Below the pieces are notes generated by a model. That model searched no databases and was not told where the DNA came from. It saw nothing but the letters and a program-made list of their open reading frames with translations. Position numbers and translations under genes: made by a program. A stretch of 64,000 bases of DNA from positions 1-64,000 of the forward strand of contig NZ_MCBX01000010.1 in NCBI RefSeq assembly GCF_001723685.1. Direction: 5' to 3'. This document shows, piece after piece, positions 44,237 to 53,016 of the stretch. Every line of letters starts with the position of its first letter. The stretch's first letter is position 1. This DNA comes from Candidatus Marithrix sp. Canyon 246. GTDB taxonomy: Bacteria; Pseudomonadota; Gammaproteobacteria; Beggiatoales; Beggiatoaceae.

Positions 44237-44606
44237 TTGAAAAAATATACATTTATAAATGCTATGGTTTTATCTGCTGCATTAAGCGGCAATGTTTCGG
44301 CTGATTTAAATGATGGATTGGTGGCTTATTATCCGTTTAATGGTAATGCTGAGGATGAATCGGGGAATGGGAATCATGGAACTGTTAATGGCGCGACGCT
44401 GAGTGAGGATCGGTTTGGGAATCAGGAAAGTGCTTATAGTTTTGATGGAATAGATGATCTGAACCATTTTTAGGATCTATAGACGATCTCCGAATATACA
44501 ACCGCGCCCTATCAGAATCAGAAATCCAACAACTTTATAAAGCTGAAGAAGAGGAACATGAAAAACCACCAATAGAAATTTCATCAAAAGTTAAAAGGAG
44601 TTTTAG
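44237..44606 (+). pseudogene. LamG/concanavalin-like secreted protein, core deleted
   Basis: A TTG start (44237) follows AAGGAG by 9 nt and opens a signal peptide (TFINAMVLSAALSGNVSA), then LVAYYPFNGNAEDESGNGNH and YSFDGIDD, the classic entry to a LamG domain. The frame then stops. Slightly later the other end of the domain is readable (SIDDLRIYNRALSESEIQQL). The intervening ~150 residues are missing. The preserved signal peptide and ribosome-binding site suggest fairly recent loss. Confidence 0.82.
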
Positions 44607-44840
44607 TTCCATTTTTAGATGGTTTTAGCCGTGAAGAAACTGGTGAAAAAGGAATATTTAACGTTCAATTACAGGAAAAAATTAAAGATGCTTTTGAACT
44701 CATACCTTGGAATATAAATCTTAAAGGTATGTTTGAAGGAAAAGCTACATCTTATAAAGACGTTACGATGAAGCAGTGGAATGAATCCTATCCAATATTT
44801 CATATTAAAGATATGACTAAAGCTGATAGTTGTAATTAGC
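44607..44840 (+). pseudogene. Start-less copy of the small ORF at 42316
   Basis: From TTTTAGTTCC onward the sequence matches 42332-42567 nearly base for base (KGMFEGKATSYKDVT against KAMFEGKATFYKDVT) up to the TAG. The original ATGAAAAACCAC appears instead about 55 bp upstream, separated by the LamG tail. It marks the right end of the duplicated segment. Confidence 0.88.
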
Positions 44841-44851
44841 ATTTGTAAGCC

Positions 44852-44881
44852 TTAAATGGTCGGTGATAACCGACCATTTAA
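44852..44881. repeat. GGTCGGT hairpin, copy 1
   Basis: A 13-bp perfect stem TTAAATGGTCGGT / ACCGACCATTTAA with loop GATA. A slightly imperfect copy is upstream of the SH3 gene (47585-47610), and a weaker relative lies near 12428. It has no T-run, so probably a repeat rather than a terminator. Confidence 0.85.
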
Positions 44882-45015
44882 CTAAAACCCCACTTTCTAT
44901 CAGAATAATATAAATTAATATTATGAAATTAAAGTTGGCAGATTTTTCTGGGTGCCTTAGTTACTATCTAAAAAAATATTGTCCAATTATTGAACAACAT
45001 GGTTGTTCCTTTCTT
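44857..45015 (+). pseudogene. Shortened copy of the SH3-protein gene and its upstream region
   Basis: Collinear with 47587-48030. It contains the GGTCGGT hairpin, the leader AAAACCCCACTTTCT...TAAATTAATAT, then after a deletion GAAATTAAAGTTGGCAGATT TTTCTGGGTGCC. After a second deletion of about 30 bp comes AGTTACTATCTAAAAAAA to GGTTGTTCCTTTC. It runs into the 3' end of the EF-hand gene on the other strand, whose last codons and stop lie in it. Confidence 0.9.
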
Positions 45016-45526
45016 TACCACCACGATGTCCAGCAGGTTTTTGATTCAATTCTTCCGTAGAAATGACACCATCTTGGTTAGTATCCATACGTGTAAACTT
45101 ATCTACTAATGGAGCATTTTTTTCTAGGCTAGAAAGCATACCATCACCATCCAGATCAAGCCGTGAGAACATTCCTTCTGATCTGCCGCCATGTTTGTCA
45201 GCAGGTGGTTTACCAGCTTGAAATTCATCCAAACTCAGTGAACCGCTTCCATCTGTATCCAACTCAGCAAAACGTTTCGCGGCTCGCTCTTGATGTTCTA
45301 GTTCATGAGCAACTGTTATCTCTTCTTGTGTTAATAAACCATCAGTATTAGTATCAGCCGTTGTGAATTTTTGATCTAACACAGACTGAACTTCTTCGCC
45401 GGAAATTGAACCATCTTGATTTACATCAAATTGCTCCAGCAACCGGTTTGCCATATTGGGTTCAGCAATCGCGGTTCCCATGGTCAAACTTAAAACTACA
45501 GCACTTGATAACATTATTGTTTTCAT
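44987..45526 (-). CDS. Periplasmic EF-hand calcium-binding protein
   Basis: A 179-residue protein from ATG 45526 (GAGGA 9 nt upstream) with a signal peptide (MKTIMLSSAVVLSLTMGTAIA). It has four EF-hand loops: DVNQDGSISGEE, DTNTDGLLTQEE, DTDGSGSLSLDE and the DLDGDGMLSS / DTNQDGVISTEE pair near the end. It should bind Ca2+ in the periplasm. Its last residues (about NNHVVQ) and stop are encoded by the SH3-gene fragment fused to its 3' end. It is divergent from the BaeS-like kinase gene, whose product it might serve; this is inference. Confidence 0.88.
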   Translation of the reverse strand: MKTIMLSSAVVLSLTMGTAIAEPNMANRLLEQFDVNQDGSISGEEVQSVLDQKFTTADTNTDGLLTQEEITVAHELEHQERAAKRFAELDTDGSGSLSLDEFQAGKPPADKHGGRSEGMFSRLDLDGDGMLSSLEKNAPLVDKFTRMDTNQDGVISTEELNQKPAGHRGGKERNNHVVQ

Positions 45527-45572
45527 CACAAAATCCTCTAATTTAATTTTCAATTTAAAGTATAGCAAGCAA

Positions 45573-46877
45573 TTGTGGAGAAAATGTGGAGAAACTAAAT
45601 TATCCTATAAATTTTTTATCTCATTCTTGTTAACCAGTGTCATAACTATTGTTTTAATGATTGTCATCATGAACTTTTATCTTCAGAAAAACTTCGTAGA
45701 TTTTATGAACAAAATGGACATGAAAATACTCAATGAGCTTGATTATAGACTCAGTATAGAATATAAAACAGAGCAAAGCTGGGATAGATTAAGAAATAAC
45801 CATTTTGTTTGGAGAGAATTGCTACATTCAATTCGTCACAAAAATAAAGATCATAGACCACCTCCACCTCCACCTCACGATTTTAGGCGAAAACCACCAA
45901 AAAGAGGTCCATTTCGGAAGTTTGCTCTGTTTGATGCACAAAAAAAAAGAGTTGTTGGTAATCCTGCTCCAATCAAACAGCATCAACTTCAAGCAATTAT
46001 CGTCGAAGGAAAAATAACTGGATGGCTGGGAATGCACAAAAGAAAACATAGATCAAAACCTTGGGATATTGAGTTTTTAAAACAACAAACCGAGATATTC
46101 TATGTAATATCTGCAAGTATTGTCTTGATAACAACCTTGCTGGTATGGTGGTTATCAAGACAATTGTTAATTCCTATTCAACAACTAATTAAAGGTACAC
46201 AAGCATTAACTTCCCGTCAATTTAAAACAAAAATTAAAATTAATTCCCATGATGAATTGGGACAATTAGCTGATGATTTTAATACAATGTCACAAACACT
46301 TGAAAAATTTGAAATAATGCGTCAACAATGGTTGACTGATATTTCACATGAACTAAGAACTCCTTTATCAATAATGCGTGGCGAAATTGAAGCAATGCAA
46401 GATGGTATTCGAGACTTCAATCATGAAGCTTTGAATCCACTACAAATTTTGCGAGAAAGCTTACAATTATATCATACTCAATTAGCACAACATAATATTT
46501 TAGTAGAAGAAAATTTGCAAGCAGATAGTATTTTACAAGCAAATGCAGATAAATTAAGGCAATTATATTCCAATATACTGGAAAATACATTACGATATGT
46601 AGATTCGCCCGGCAGCTTAAAAATTTTATCTGAACAGACAAAAACTCAGCTCTGCATCAACTTTATCGACTCAGGACCCGGGGTACCTAAAGAATCTATA
46701 GGACGCTTATTTGATCGACTTTATCGGGTAGAACAATCAAGAAATCGAGCCAAAGGTGGCAGCGGATTAGGTTTGGCTATTTGTAAAAATATCGTAGAAA
46801 TACACGGTGGCAAAATTACAGCTACTAATGTATCATCAGGTGGACTTTGGATTAAAATCGTTTTTCCTTTAAAATAA
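45573..46877 (+). CDS. Sensor histidine kinase, BaeS/CpxA-like
   Basis: An inner-membrane sensor kinase: transmembrane helix 1 (FFISFLLTSVITIVLMIVIM), a periplasmic loop rich in Pro/Arg/His (HRPPPPPPHDFRRKPP), and transmembrane helix 2 (IFYVISASIVLITTLLVWWL). HAMP (QQLIKGTQALTSRQF), HisKA with DISHELRTPLSIMRGEIEAM (phospho-His about 259), and HATPase motifs (NILENTLRY, DSGPGVP, GGSGLGLAIC) follow. I use TTG 45573; the open frame extends back to 45456 over the divergent gene, without support. It lies 5 nt before its response regulator. Confidence 0.9.
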   Translation: MWRKCGETKLSYKFFISFLLTSVITIVLMIVIMNFYLQKNFVDFMNKMDMKILNELDYRLSIEYKTEQSWDRLRNNHFVWRELLHSIRHKNKDHRPPPPPPHDFRRKPPKRGPFRKFALFDAQKKRVVGNPAPIKQHQLQAIIVEGKITGWLGMHKRKHRSKPWDIEFLKQQTEIFYVISASIVLITTLLVWWLSRQLLIPIQQLIKGTQALTSRQFKTKIKINSHDELGQLADDFNTMSQTLEKFEIMRQQWLTDISHELRTPLSIMRGEIEAMQDGIRDFNHEALNPLQILRESLQLYHTQLAQHNILVEENLQADSILQANADKLRQLYSNILENTLRYVDSPGSLKILSEQTKTQLCINFIDSGPGVPKESIGRLFDRLYRVEQSRNRAKGGSGLGLAICKNIVEIHGGKITATNVSSGGLWIKIVFPLK

Positions 46878-46882
46878 AGACT

Positions 46883-47575
46883 ATGAAAACTCAACATATT
46901 CTGATTGTAGAAGACGAAATCAAAATTGCTCAATTACTCCGTGATTATTTAGAAAAATCAAACTATACAGTTTCTTGTCTGAAACAAGGTGATAAAGTAG
47001 TGCCTTATGTCAAACAAACAGCACCGACATTAATCTTATTAGATATTATGCTACCAGAAATGGACGGAATAGCTGTTTGTAGTGAAATCAGGAAATTTTC
47101 AAATGTGCCTATAATCATGATCACGGCAAAAGTAGAAGAACTTGATCGACTATTGGGCTTAGAATTGGGAGCTGATGATTATATATGCAAACCCTTTAGC
47201 CCAAGAGAAGTGGTAGCACGTGTCAAAGCAGTGTTGCGAAGAATGCCTCCTAATCCTGTAGAACAAGAGAAAAAATTGCTGGTTGGAACCATTAGGCTAG
47301 ATGAAAAAACCCATGAAGTGCATATTGCAGATCAGAAATTAAAATTTACACCTAGTGAATTTACCTTATTAAAATTCCTATTAGCGCGTCCGAACACCGT
47401 CTTATCCCGTCAAAAATTATTAAATATGATGCGAGATTCTGACTTTGAGGGCTATGAGCGTACCATTGATTCACATATCAAAAATCTGCGTAAAAAAATA
47501 GCAACTCAACTACCCAATAAAGAAGTTATCAGCACTATTTATGGTATTGGGTATAAATTGAATTATCCTTGGTAA
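46883..47575 (+). CDS. OmpR-family response regulator, BaeR-like
   Basis: A 230-residue regulator with receiver domain (ILIVEDEIKIAQLLRDYL, phospho-acceptor D54 in LILLDIMLPEMDG, MITAKVEE, YICKPFSPREVVARV) and a C-terminal winged-helix DNA-binding domain (FTPSEFTLLKFLLARPNTVL, YERTIDSHIKNLRKKI, STIYGIGYKL). It pairs with the kinase 5 nt upstream. Pathway assignment to envelope stress (Bae) is by similarity only. Confidence 0.94.
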   Translation: MKTQHILIVEDEIKIAQLLRDYLEKSNYTVSCLKQGDKVVPYVKQTAPTLILLDIMLPEMDGIAVCSEIRKFSNVPIIMITAKVEELDRLLGLELGADDYICKPFSPREVVARVKAVLRRMPPNPVEQEKKLLVGTIRLDEKTHEVHIADQKLKFTPSEFTLLKFLLARPNTVLSRQKLLNMMRDSDFEGYERTIDSHIKNLRKKIATQLPNKEVISTIYGIGYKLNYPW

Positions 47576-47584
47576 GATTTGGTT

Positions 47585-47610
47585 GCATAGTCGGTGACAA
47601 CCGACCATGT
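47585..47610. repeat. GGTCGGT hairpin, copy 2
   Basis: CATAGTCGGT-GACA-ACCGACCATG with one mismatch, the counterpart of 44852-44881. It lies between the response-regulator stop and the SH3-protein gene. Confidence 0.8.
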
Positions 47611-47692
47611 AATTAAAACCCCACTTTCTCTCAGCATAATATAAATTAATATGTTAATATAAATACTTCTAAGTTATTAATGGAGCAAACAA

Positions 47693-48244
47693 ATGAACCA
47701 ATTAAAAAAGTTTATAACTATAGTCTTAAGTTTATGGCTATTCCTGTACTCATATACAACTATGGCAAAACTGAGTAATGATTGTTTATACCGTGTCAGC
47801 AAAGTTCAAACTAATGATACATTAACAGTTCGCGTGGGTCCCGGTGCTAAATATAAAAAGGTTGGTTCTATTCCATCAAATGGAAATCATATTGAAATTG
47901 TTGGTTATGAAATTAAAGTTGGCAGATTTTTCTGGGTGCCTATTGAATATGATGGCATCAGAGGCTGGGTTAATAGTTACTATCTAAAAAAAGATTGTCC
48001 AATTATTGAACAATATGGTTGTTCCTTTCAAGTTGTCAATGTTGATTCCAATGACACATTATCAGTCAGAAATGGACCGGGAATTAGCTATAAAAAGATT
48101 TATAGACTCAGTTCAAACGCTACAGGCATAGAAGTAACTGGCAGATCAAAAAAAGTTGGCAGATCCCGTTGGTTTCCAATTAAATATAAATATGTTAAAG
48201 GCTGGGTAAATCGTCGTTATATCCAAGAACAAGATTGTTTGTAG
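47693..48244 (+). CDS. Secreted protein with two bacterial SH3 domains
   Basis: A 183-residue protein with a signal peptide (LKKFITIVLSLWLFLYSYTTMA) and two tandem SH3b domains, each flanked by Cys: NDTLTVRVGPGAKYKKVG...GWVNSYYLKKDC and NDTLSVRNGPGISYKKI...GWVNRRYIQEQDC. Such domains bind peptidoglycan or envelope partners. It starts after GGAG and may belong to the BaeSR-type regulon by position. A deleted copy lies at 44857-45015. Confidence 0.88.
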   Translation: MNQLKKFITIVLSLWLFLYSYTTMAKLSNDCLYRVSKVQTNDTLTVRVGPGAKYKKVGSIPSNGNHIEIVGYEIKVGRFFWVPIEYDGIRGWVNSYYLKKDCPIIEQYGCSFQVVNVDSNDTLSVRNGPGISYKKIYRLSSNATGIEVTGRSKKVGRSRWFPIKYKYVKGWVNRRYIQEQDCL

Positions 48245-48276
48245 TATAATATACAATTTGTTTTGAGGATAAATTA

Positions 48277-49527
48277 ATGAATGCTGAAGCGGATCGTCAT
48301 ATTAGCCAATTAACTCGTAACACAATGGCTTTAGTTCTAGCTGGTGGGCGTGGCACACGTTTGAAAGATTTAACTCAGTGGCGAGCAAAACCAGCAGTAC
48401 CTTTTGGTGGTAAATTTCGTATTATTGACTTTCCTTTATCCAATTGCATTAACTCTGGCATACGCAAAATATCAATAGTCACACAATATAAATCACATTC
48501 TTTGATTCGCCATATTCAAAGAGCTTGGAATTTTTCTCGCGGGATTTTATTTGGTGAATTTATTGAATTAATGCCAGCATCACAACAAAGTGAAAATTGG
48601 TATTCAGGAACAGCCGACGCTGTATATCAAAATCTCAATATAATTCGTGCTCATAAACCAGAATATATCCTAATTTTAGCTGGTGATCATATATATAAAA
48701 TGGATTATGGTCCAATGATAGCAGCACATGTTGATAACAACGCTGATATGACCGTAGGTTGTTTAGAAGTTCCATTAGATATGGCAACCAGTTTTGGTGT
48801 AATGAGTATTGATGACAAAGATCAAGTTATACGTTTTGCAGAAAAACCTAGTCAACCAGAACCAACACCTAATGATCCAAGTCAAGCATTAGCATCAATG
48901 GGTATTTACGTTTTTAAAGCAGATTTTTTATATGATCAACTTAATATAGATGCAGAATCCACGCAGTCTAGCCATGACTTTGGTAAAGATATAATTCCAT
49001 CTATTATCGATCAACATCAAGTATTTGCCTACCGTTTTCGCGACGTTCAAAAAGGAGAACAAGCTTATTGGCGTGATGTTGGTACATTGCAAGCATTTTG
49101 GGAAGCCAATATAGACTTAGTTTCTGTAAGCCCACAACTAAATGTTTATGACGAAGAATGGCCTATTTGGACTAATCAACTACAATTACCACCTGCAAAA
49201 TTTATATTTGATGATGAAGAGAGACGAGGTATGGCTGTTGATTCTATCGTATCAGGAGGATGTATAATTTCAGGTGCTAAAGTCAAAAAATCCTTACTAT
49301 TTTCTAATGTTAAAATAAATTCTTATTCATCTGTAACAGATAGCGTAATATTACCAAATGTAGAAATTGGTCGTAATTGCAAAATCAAAAAAGCTGTAAT
49401 TGATAGAGGTAGTATCATTCCTCCTAATACCGTCATAGGAGAAAACTTAGAAGAAGACGCTAAACGTTTTTATGTTAATGAATCTGGAATTGTATTAGTT
49501 ACACCAGACATGTTAGGGCAAAGATAA
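48277..49527 (+). CDS. glgC: Glucose-1-phosphate adenylyltransferase
   Basis: Makes ADP-glucose, the committed step of bacterial glycogen synthesis. The 416-residue protein shows [63 protein letters not shown] and [14 protein letters not shown]-terminal left-handed beta-helix ([15 protein letters not shown]) carries the allosteric region. No other glg genes are adjacent. The last 82 bp of gene and downstream sequence are duplicated at 49634-49715 on the far side of a large inverted repeat. Confidence 0.96.
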   Translation: MNAEADRHISQLTRNTMALVLAGGRGTRLKDLTQWRAKPAVPFGGKFRIIDFPLSNCINSGIRKISIVTQYKSHSLIRHIQRAWNFSRGILFGEFIELMPASQQSENWYSGTADAVYQNLNIIRAHKPEYILILAGDHIYKMDYGPMIAAHVDNNADMTVGCLEVPLDMATSFGVMSIDDKDQVIRFAEKPSQPEPTPNDPSQALASMGIYVFKADFLYDQLNIDAESTQSSHDFGKDIIPSIIDQHQVFAYRFRDVQKGEQAYWRDVGTLQAFWEANIDLVSVSPQLNVYDEEWPIWTNQLQLPPAKFIFDDEERRGMAVDSIVSGGCIISGAKVKKSLLFSNVKINSYSSVTDSVILPNVEIGRNCKIKKAVIDRGSIIPPNTVIGENLEEDAKRFYVNESGIVLVTPDMLGQR

Positions 49528-49536
49528 GGCTACTTG

Positions 49537-49634
49537 GTTCGGTGGGTTTCGCTGTCGTCGCTCTACCCACCCTACATTAAAATTCATTAACATCACATGT
49601 AGGGTGGGTAGAGCGACAGCGAAACCCACCGAAC
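49537..49634. repeat. Large inverted repeat related to the 49-bp array unit
   Basis: Left arm 49537-49577 and right arm 49597-49634 are complementary except for 3 extra bases on the left, giving a stem of about 38 bp with a 19-nt loop. The arms contain GGTGGGTTTCGCTG and CTACCCACCCTACAT, the same theme as the 19219 array. It lies directly after glgC. Confidence 0.92.
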
Positions 49635-49715
49635 TAAACGTTTTTATGTTAATGAATCTGGAATTGTATTAGTTACTCCAGATATGTTAGGGCAAAGATA
49701 AGGCTACTTGGTTCG
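49634..49715. repeat. 82-bp direct repeat of the glgC 3' end
   Basis: Matches 49460-49541 at offset 174 with two mismatches (TACACCAGACATG against TACTCCAGATATG). It includes the final glgC codons, the TAA and GGCTACTTGGTTCG. It has no start and is not a gene; mgtE ends 6 nt further on. Confidence 0.93.
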
Positions 49716-49720
49716 CCGAA

Positions 49721-51052
49721 CTATTCTTTCAATAAAATTGTAGCCAATCCCAACAGAGTTCCAAATCCAATAACATCAGTAATAGTAGTTAAAGTAACAC
49801 TAGCCGCAAGAGCTGGATCTATAGATAAACGTTTCAACAATACTGGAATTAATACCCCTGCAAAAGCTGCTACAAATAAATTAATAATTAACGCCGTTCC
49901 AATAATCAAACCCAATATAACATTATTAAACCAAATTATAGCTATAACAGCCACCACAATCGCCCAAATAATTCCATTTAATATAGCTACTGCTAATTCC
50001 TTTTTTAATAACCAAGGAATATTAGTATTACTAATTTGATTTAATGCCATACCACGAATCACAATCGTTAAAGTTTGACTGCCAGCAATACCACCCATAC
50101 TAGCAACTATTGGCAATAAAACTGCTAAAGCTACCATTTGTTCTAAAGTTGCCTCAAATAAACCAATTACATAAGCGGCTAAAAAAGCTGTTATTAAATT
50201 CACACCTAACCATATCGCTCTATTACGAGTCGTCTTCAAGATTGGAGCAAACATATCATCCTCTTCATCTAAACCAGCACGCCCCATTAAATGATGATCA
50301 GCTTCAGCCCGTATTACATCTACTACATCATCAATCGTAATACGCCCAAGCAAAATACCCTGCTTATCAACTACAGGTGCAGACAATAAATCACGTTGTT
50401 CAAATAATAAAGCTACCTTATTATCTGATAAATCAGCTGCAATAGCCTCTATATTAGTGGACATAATTTGCTCAACTAAATATTTAGGGCTACTAGTTAA
50501 TAAATCGGTTATAAATAATACCCCACTATAATGATTATTACTATCAACCACCATTAATAAATCAGTTCTATCAGGTAATTTATCAAAGCGGCGTAAATAA
50601 CGTAGCACCATTTTTATAGTCATTTGAGTACGTACAATTAAAATATCGGTATTCATTAAACCACCGGCGGAGTTTTCAGGATAAAATAATACCTGTCTCA
50701 AGCGGCGATAATGTTCCAAATCTACTTCTTGTAAACAAGCTTCAACAACTTCATCCGGCAAATTTTGTAACATATCCACCGCATCATCAGTATCCATACT
50801 CTCAATTGCCCTTGCTAAAGTAGCAGCAGACATATCTTGTATTAATTCAAGCTGTACAGTATCATTCAAATAAGGCAATACTGCTTCTTGATCAACTAGT
50901 TTCCATAACTCAGCGCGTTGTTTACAAGGCAATGATTCTAAAGAATCAGCGATTTCAGACGGATGAAGTTCTGTGACTTGTTGTTCAATTTCGGTTGATA
51001 AACCCTTATCAACAGCATCATGTAAAGAATTTAAAGAATCATTAGTAGGCAT
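49721..51052 (-). CDS. mgtE: Magnesium transporter MgtE
   Basis: A 443-residue inner-membrane Mg2+ channel gated by cytosolic Mg2+. The cytosolic N-domain (about 1-130; LHPSEIADSLESLP, DTDDAVDMLQNLP) is followed by paired CBS domains (about 135-255; VEQIMSTNIEAIAADL, GRITIDDVVDVI). Five C-terminal transmembrane helices follow, including LPIVASMGGIAGSQTL, the signature of the pore. Length and layout match the family. It is divergent from acpS with 45 nt between starts. Confidence 0.95.
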   Translation of the reverse strand: MPTNDSLNSLHDAVDKGLSTEIEQQVTELHPSEIADSLESLPCKQRAELWKLVDQEAVLPYLNDTVQLELIQDMSAATLARAIESMDTDDAVDMLQNLPDEVVEACLQEVDLEHYRRLRQVLFYPENSAGGLMNTDILIVRTQMTIKMVLRYLRRFDKLPDRTDLLMVVDSNNHYSGVLFITDLLTSSPKYLVEQIMSTNIEAIAADLSDNKVALLFEQRDLLSAPVVDKQGILLGRITIDDVVDVIRAEADHHLMGRAGLDEEDDMFAPILKTTRNRAIWLGVNLITAFLAAYVIGLFEATLEQMVALAVLLPIVASMGGIAGSQTLTIVIRGMALNQISNTNIPWLLKKELAVAILNGIIWAIVVAVIAIIWFNNVILGLIIGTALIINLFVAAFAGVLIPVLLKRLSIDPALAASVTLTTITDVIGFGTLLGLATILLKE

Positions 51053-51097
51053 AATTTTCTATACTATATTAAAATAAGACATTTAATAGAGATTATT

Positions 51098-51475
51098 ATG
51101 ATACTAGGATTAGGCATAGACATAGTTGACCAAATACGTATTCGTAAAGGCATAGAAAAACATGGTGAAAACTTCACCAACCGCCTATTCACTTCAAAAG
51201 AAATCACATATTGCCAAAAATATCGCGATCCAACAGAACGTTATGCAGGTAAATTTGCAGTTAAAGAAGCCTTTATGAAAGCAATAGGAACAGGATTAAG
51301 TCAACAAGTAACCTTTAAAGATATAGAAGTACTTAATAAAGACACTGGCGCACCCTATATAATTACACATGGCAAAACACAACAAATAGTCAAACAATTA
51401 ACAGTCACCAAAGTGCATGTAAGCCTATCACATATTACAGAGATTGCAGCAGCAATAGTCATTTTAGAGAATTAA
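51098..51475 (+). CDS. acpS: Holo-[acyl-carrier-protein] synthase
   Basis: Transfers 4'-phosphopantetheine from CoA to acyl carrier protein. The 125-residue protein has the Mg-binding motif LGIDIVDQIRI at the N-terminus and RYAGKFAVKEAFMKAIGTG in the middle, plus VHVSLSHITEIAAA at the end, all characteristic. It is followed 2 nt later by the Mth938-like gene, suggesting an operon. The usual neighbour pdxJ is not present. Confidence 0.95.
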   Translation: MILGLGIDIVDQIRIRKGIEKHGENFTNRLFTSKEITYCQKYRDPTERYAGKFAVKEAFMKAIGTGLSQQVTFKDIEVLNKDTGAPYIITHGKTQQIVKQLTVTKVHVSLSHITEIAAAIVILEN

Positions 51476-51477
51476 CA

Positions 51478-51843
51478 ATGAAAGTTCACCTAACAACATC
51501 TAATAGCACATACCAAATAAAAAACATTGATACAAACAGCGTCACAATTAATGACAAAAAATATTCAAATAGCATAATTATAATGCCAGAATATCTAACA
51601 GACTGGCAACCAACAAATGTTGACGACTTAAAAATAGCCCATTTTGAAACACTAGCTAAACTAGAAGTAGATATAATTATATTAGGAACAGGGCAAACAA
51701 TACATTTCCCCAGCGCAGAATTACTAAGCCCTTTAATAGAAAAAAGTATTGGAATAGAAATTATGGATACAGCAGCCGCTTGTCGCACCTATACAATATT
51801 AATATCAGAAGGTAGAAAAGTCGCAGCGGGATTATTAATATGA
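51478..51843 (+). CDS. Mth938-like (DUF498) domain protein
   Basis: A 121-residue protein of the Mth938/NDUFAF3-like fold: SIIIMPEYLTDWQP, VDIIILGTGQTIHFPSAEL, IGIEIMDTAAACRTYTILISEGRKVAAGLLI. Members are small conserved proteins of uncertain role in bacteria; the mitochondrial relative helps assemble complex I. It is tightly linked to acpS (2-nt gap) and overlaps the next gene by 4 nt (ATGA). Confidence 0.88.
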   Translation: MKVHLTTSNSTYQIKNIDTNSVTINDKKYSNSIIIMPEYLTDWQPTNVDDLKIAHFETLAKLEVDIIILGTGQTIHFPSAELLSPLIEKSIGIEIMDTAAACRTYTILISEGRKVAAGLLI

Positions 51844-53000
51844 ATACTGCTGAATTAATTAAAATAATTAATGCCGGTGAAAATAGCCAAGTACAGTTTA
51901 AACAACAACTTAAAGCAAAACAAGCAGATGATATTGTTGCTGAATTAGTTGCTATGTCTAATTTTCAAGGCGGCAAAATTCTGATTGGTATTGAAGATAA
52001 AACCGGTAATATTATAGGACAAGATTTTGAATCCATAGAAAAAGCTAATAATTATCTATTCAATTGGGCAGCAAATAATATAAAACCCTCTATTAATATA
52101 TTTACTGATACCGTCTCTATTGAGAATAAATTAATTTTAATTGTAACAATTCCCGCTGGAATTGAAAAACCATATTGTGATAAAAATATGGTCTATTGGA
52201 TGAAATCAGCCGCTAACAAAAGACGTGTATCACCTGAAGAATTAAAACGTTTATATCAAAACGCTGGTAAATTATATGCTGAAAGGCAACCAATTGCAGA
52301 CACTACTATTAATGATGTTGATCTAATCATATTTAGAGATTTCTTTCAAAAAAGATACAAAGAAGATTTTGAAACTGAAGAAATATCACGTTTAATGACA
52401 AATCTCAGACTTATGAAAGATGATAAACTAACTATAGCAGGAACCTTACTATTTGGCAGAAATGTAGAAATTTTATTGCCTGAACTTTATATTTCAATGG
52501 TTTCATTTTGGGATAATGAATTTATTACTAACGATTATAGAGATAGTGAAAATTTTACCGGTAATTTATTACAACAATATAAAAACACTCTTAGTTTTAT
52601 AACTAGCATACTAAGAAAACATCAAGGCAATCAAAGTTTTAATAGCTTAGGAATACCAGAAATACCAAAAATTGTTTTTGAAGAACTACTAATTAATGCC
52701 TTAGTACATAGAGATTATTTTATTCATGACTCAATAAAATTATTTATATTTCCAAATAGAATTGAAATAAAAAGCCCGGGTAAATTACCAAACAGTCTTT
52801 CTGTTGAAGATATTAAACAAGGTATTCAACGCCGTTCCAGAAATATTGTTTTAACATCCTTTGTCAGTGATGTCTTACCATACAGAGGAATTGGTAGTGG
52901 TATTTTAAAATCACTTAAAGCATATCCTAATATAGAATTTGAAAATAATACCACCGCAGAATATTTTAAAGTTACAATTTATAGACCTAAAATTGATTAA
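51840..53000 (+). CDS. AlbA_2/Schlafen-type ATP-binding DNA-binding protein
   Basis: A 386-residue putative transcriptional regulator. The N-terminal AlbA_2 domain (VQFKQQLKAKQADDIVAELV, FQGGKILIGIEDKTG) is followed by a linker. The C-terminal HATPase_c_4 domain has FEELLINALVHRDYF, FPNRIEIKSPGKLPN and RSRNIVLTSF. These proteins are widespread in accessory regions, sometimes next to defence genes; the target is unknown. It is coupled to the Mth938-like gene by ATGA overlap and ends 16 nt before recN. Confidence 0.88.
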   Translation: MNTAELIKIINAGENSQVQFKQQLKAKQADDIVAELVAMSNFQGGKILIGIEDKTGNIIGQDFESIEKANNYLFNWAANNIKPSINIFTDTVSIENKLILIVTIPAGIEKPYCDKNMVYWMKSAANKRRVSPEELKRLYQNAGKLYAERQPIADTTINDVDLIIFRDFFQKRYKEDFETEEISRLMTNLRLMKDDKLTIAGTLLFGRNVEILLPELYISMVSFWDNEFITNDYRDSENFTGNLLQQYKNTLSFITSILRKHQGNQSFNSLGIPEIPKIVFEELLINALVHRDYFIHDSIKLFIFPNRIEIKSPGKLPNSLSVEDIKQGIQRRSRNIVLTSFVSDVLPYRGIGSGILKSLKAYPNIEFENNTTAEYFKVTIYRPKID

Positions 53001-53016
53001 TAGTAAGGGTATTTAA

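Noticed and set aside
45456-45572. Histidine kinase N-terminal extension to 45456
   Set aside because: It would overlap the divergent EF-hand gene's start and signal peptide, and the added residues do not resemble sensor kinases.
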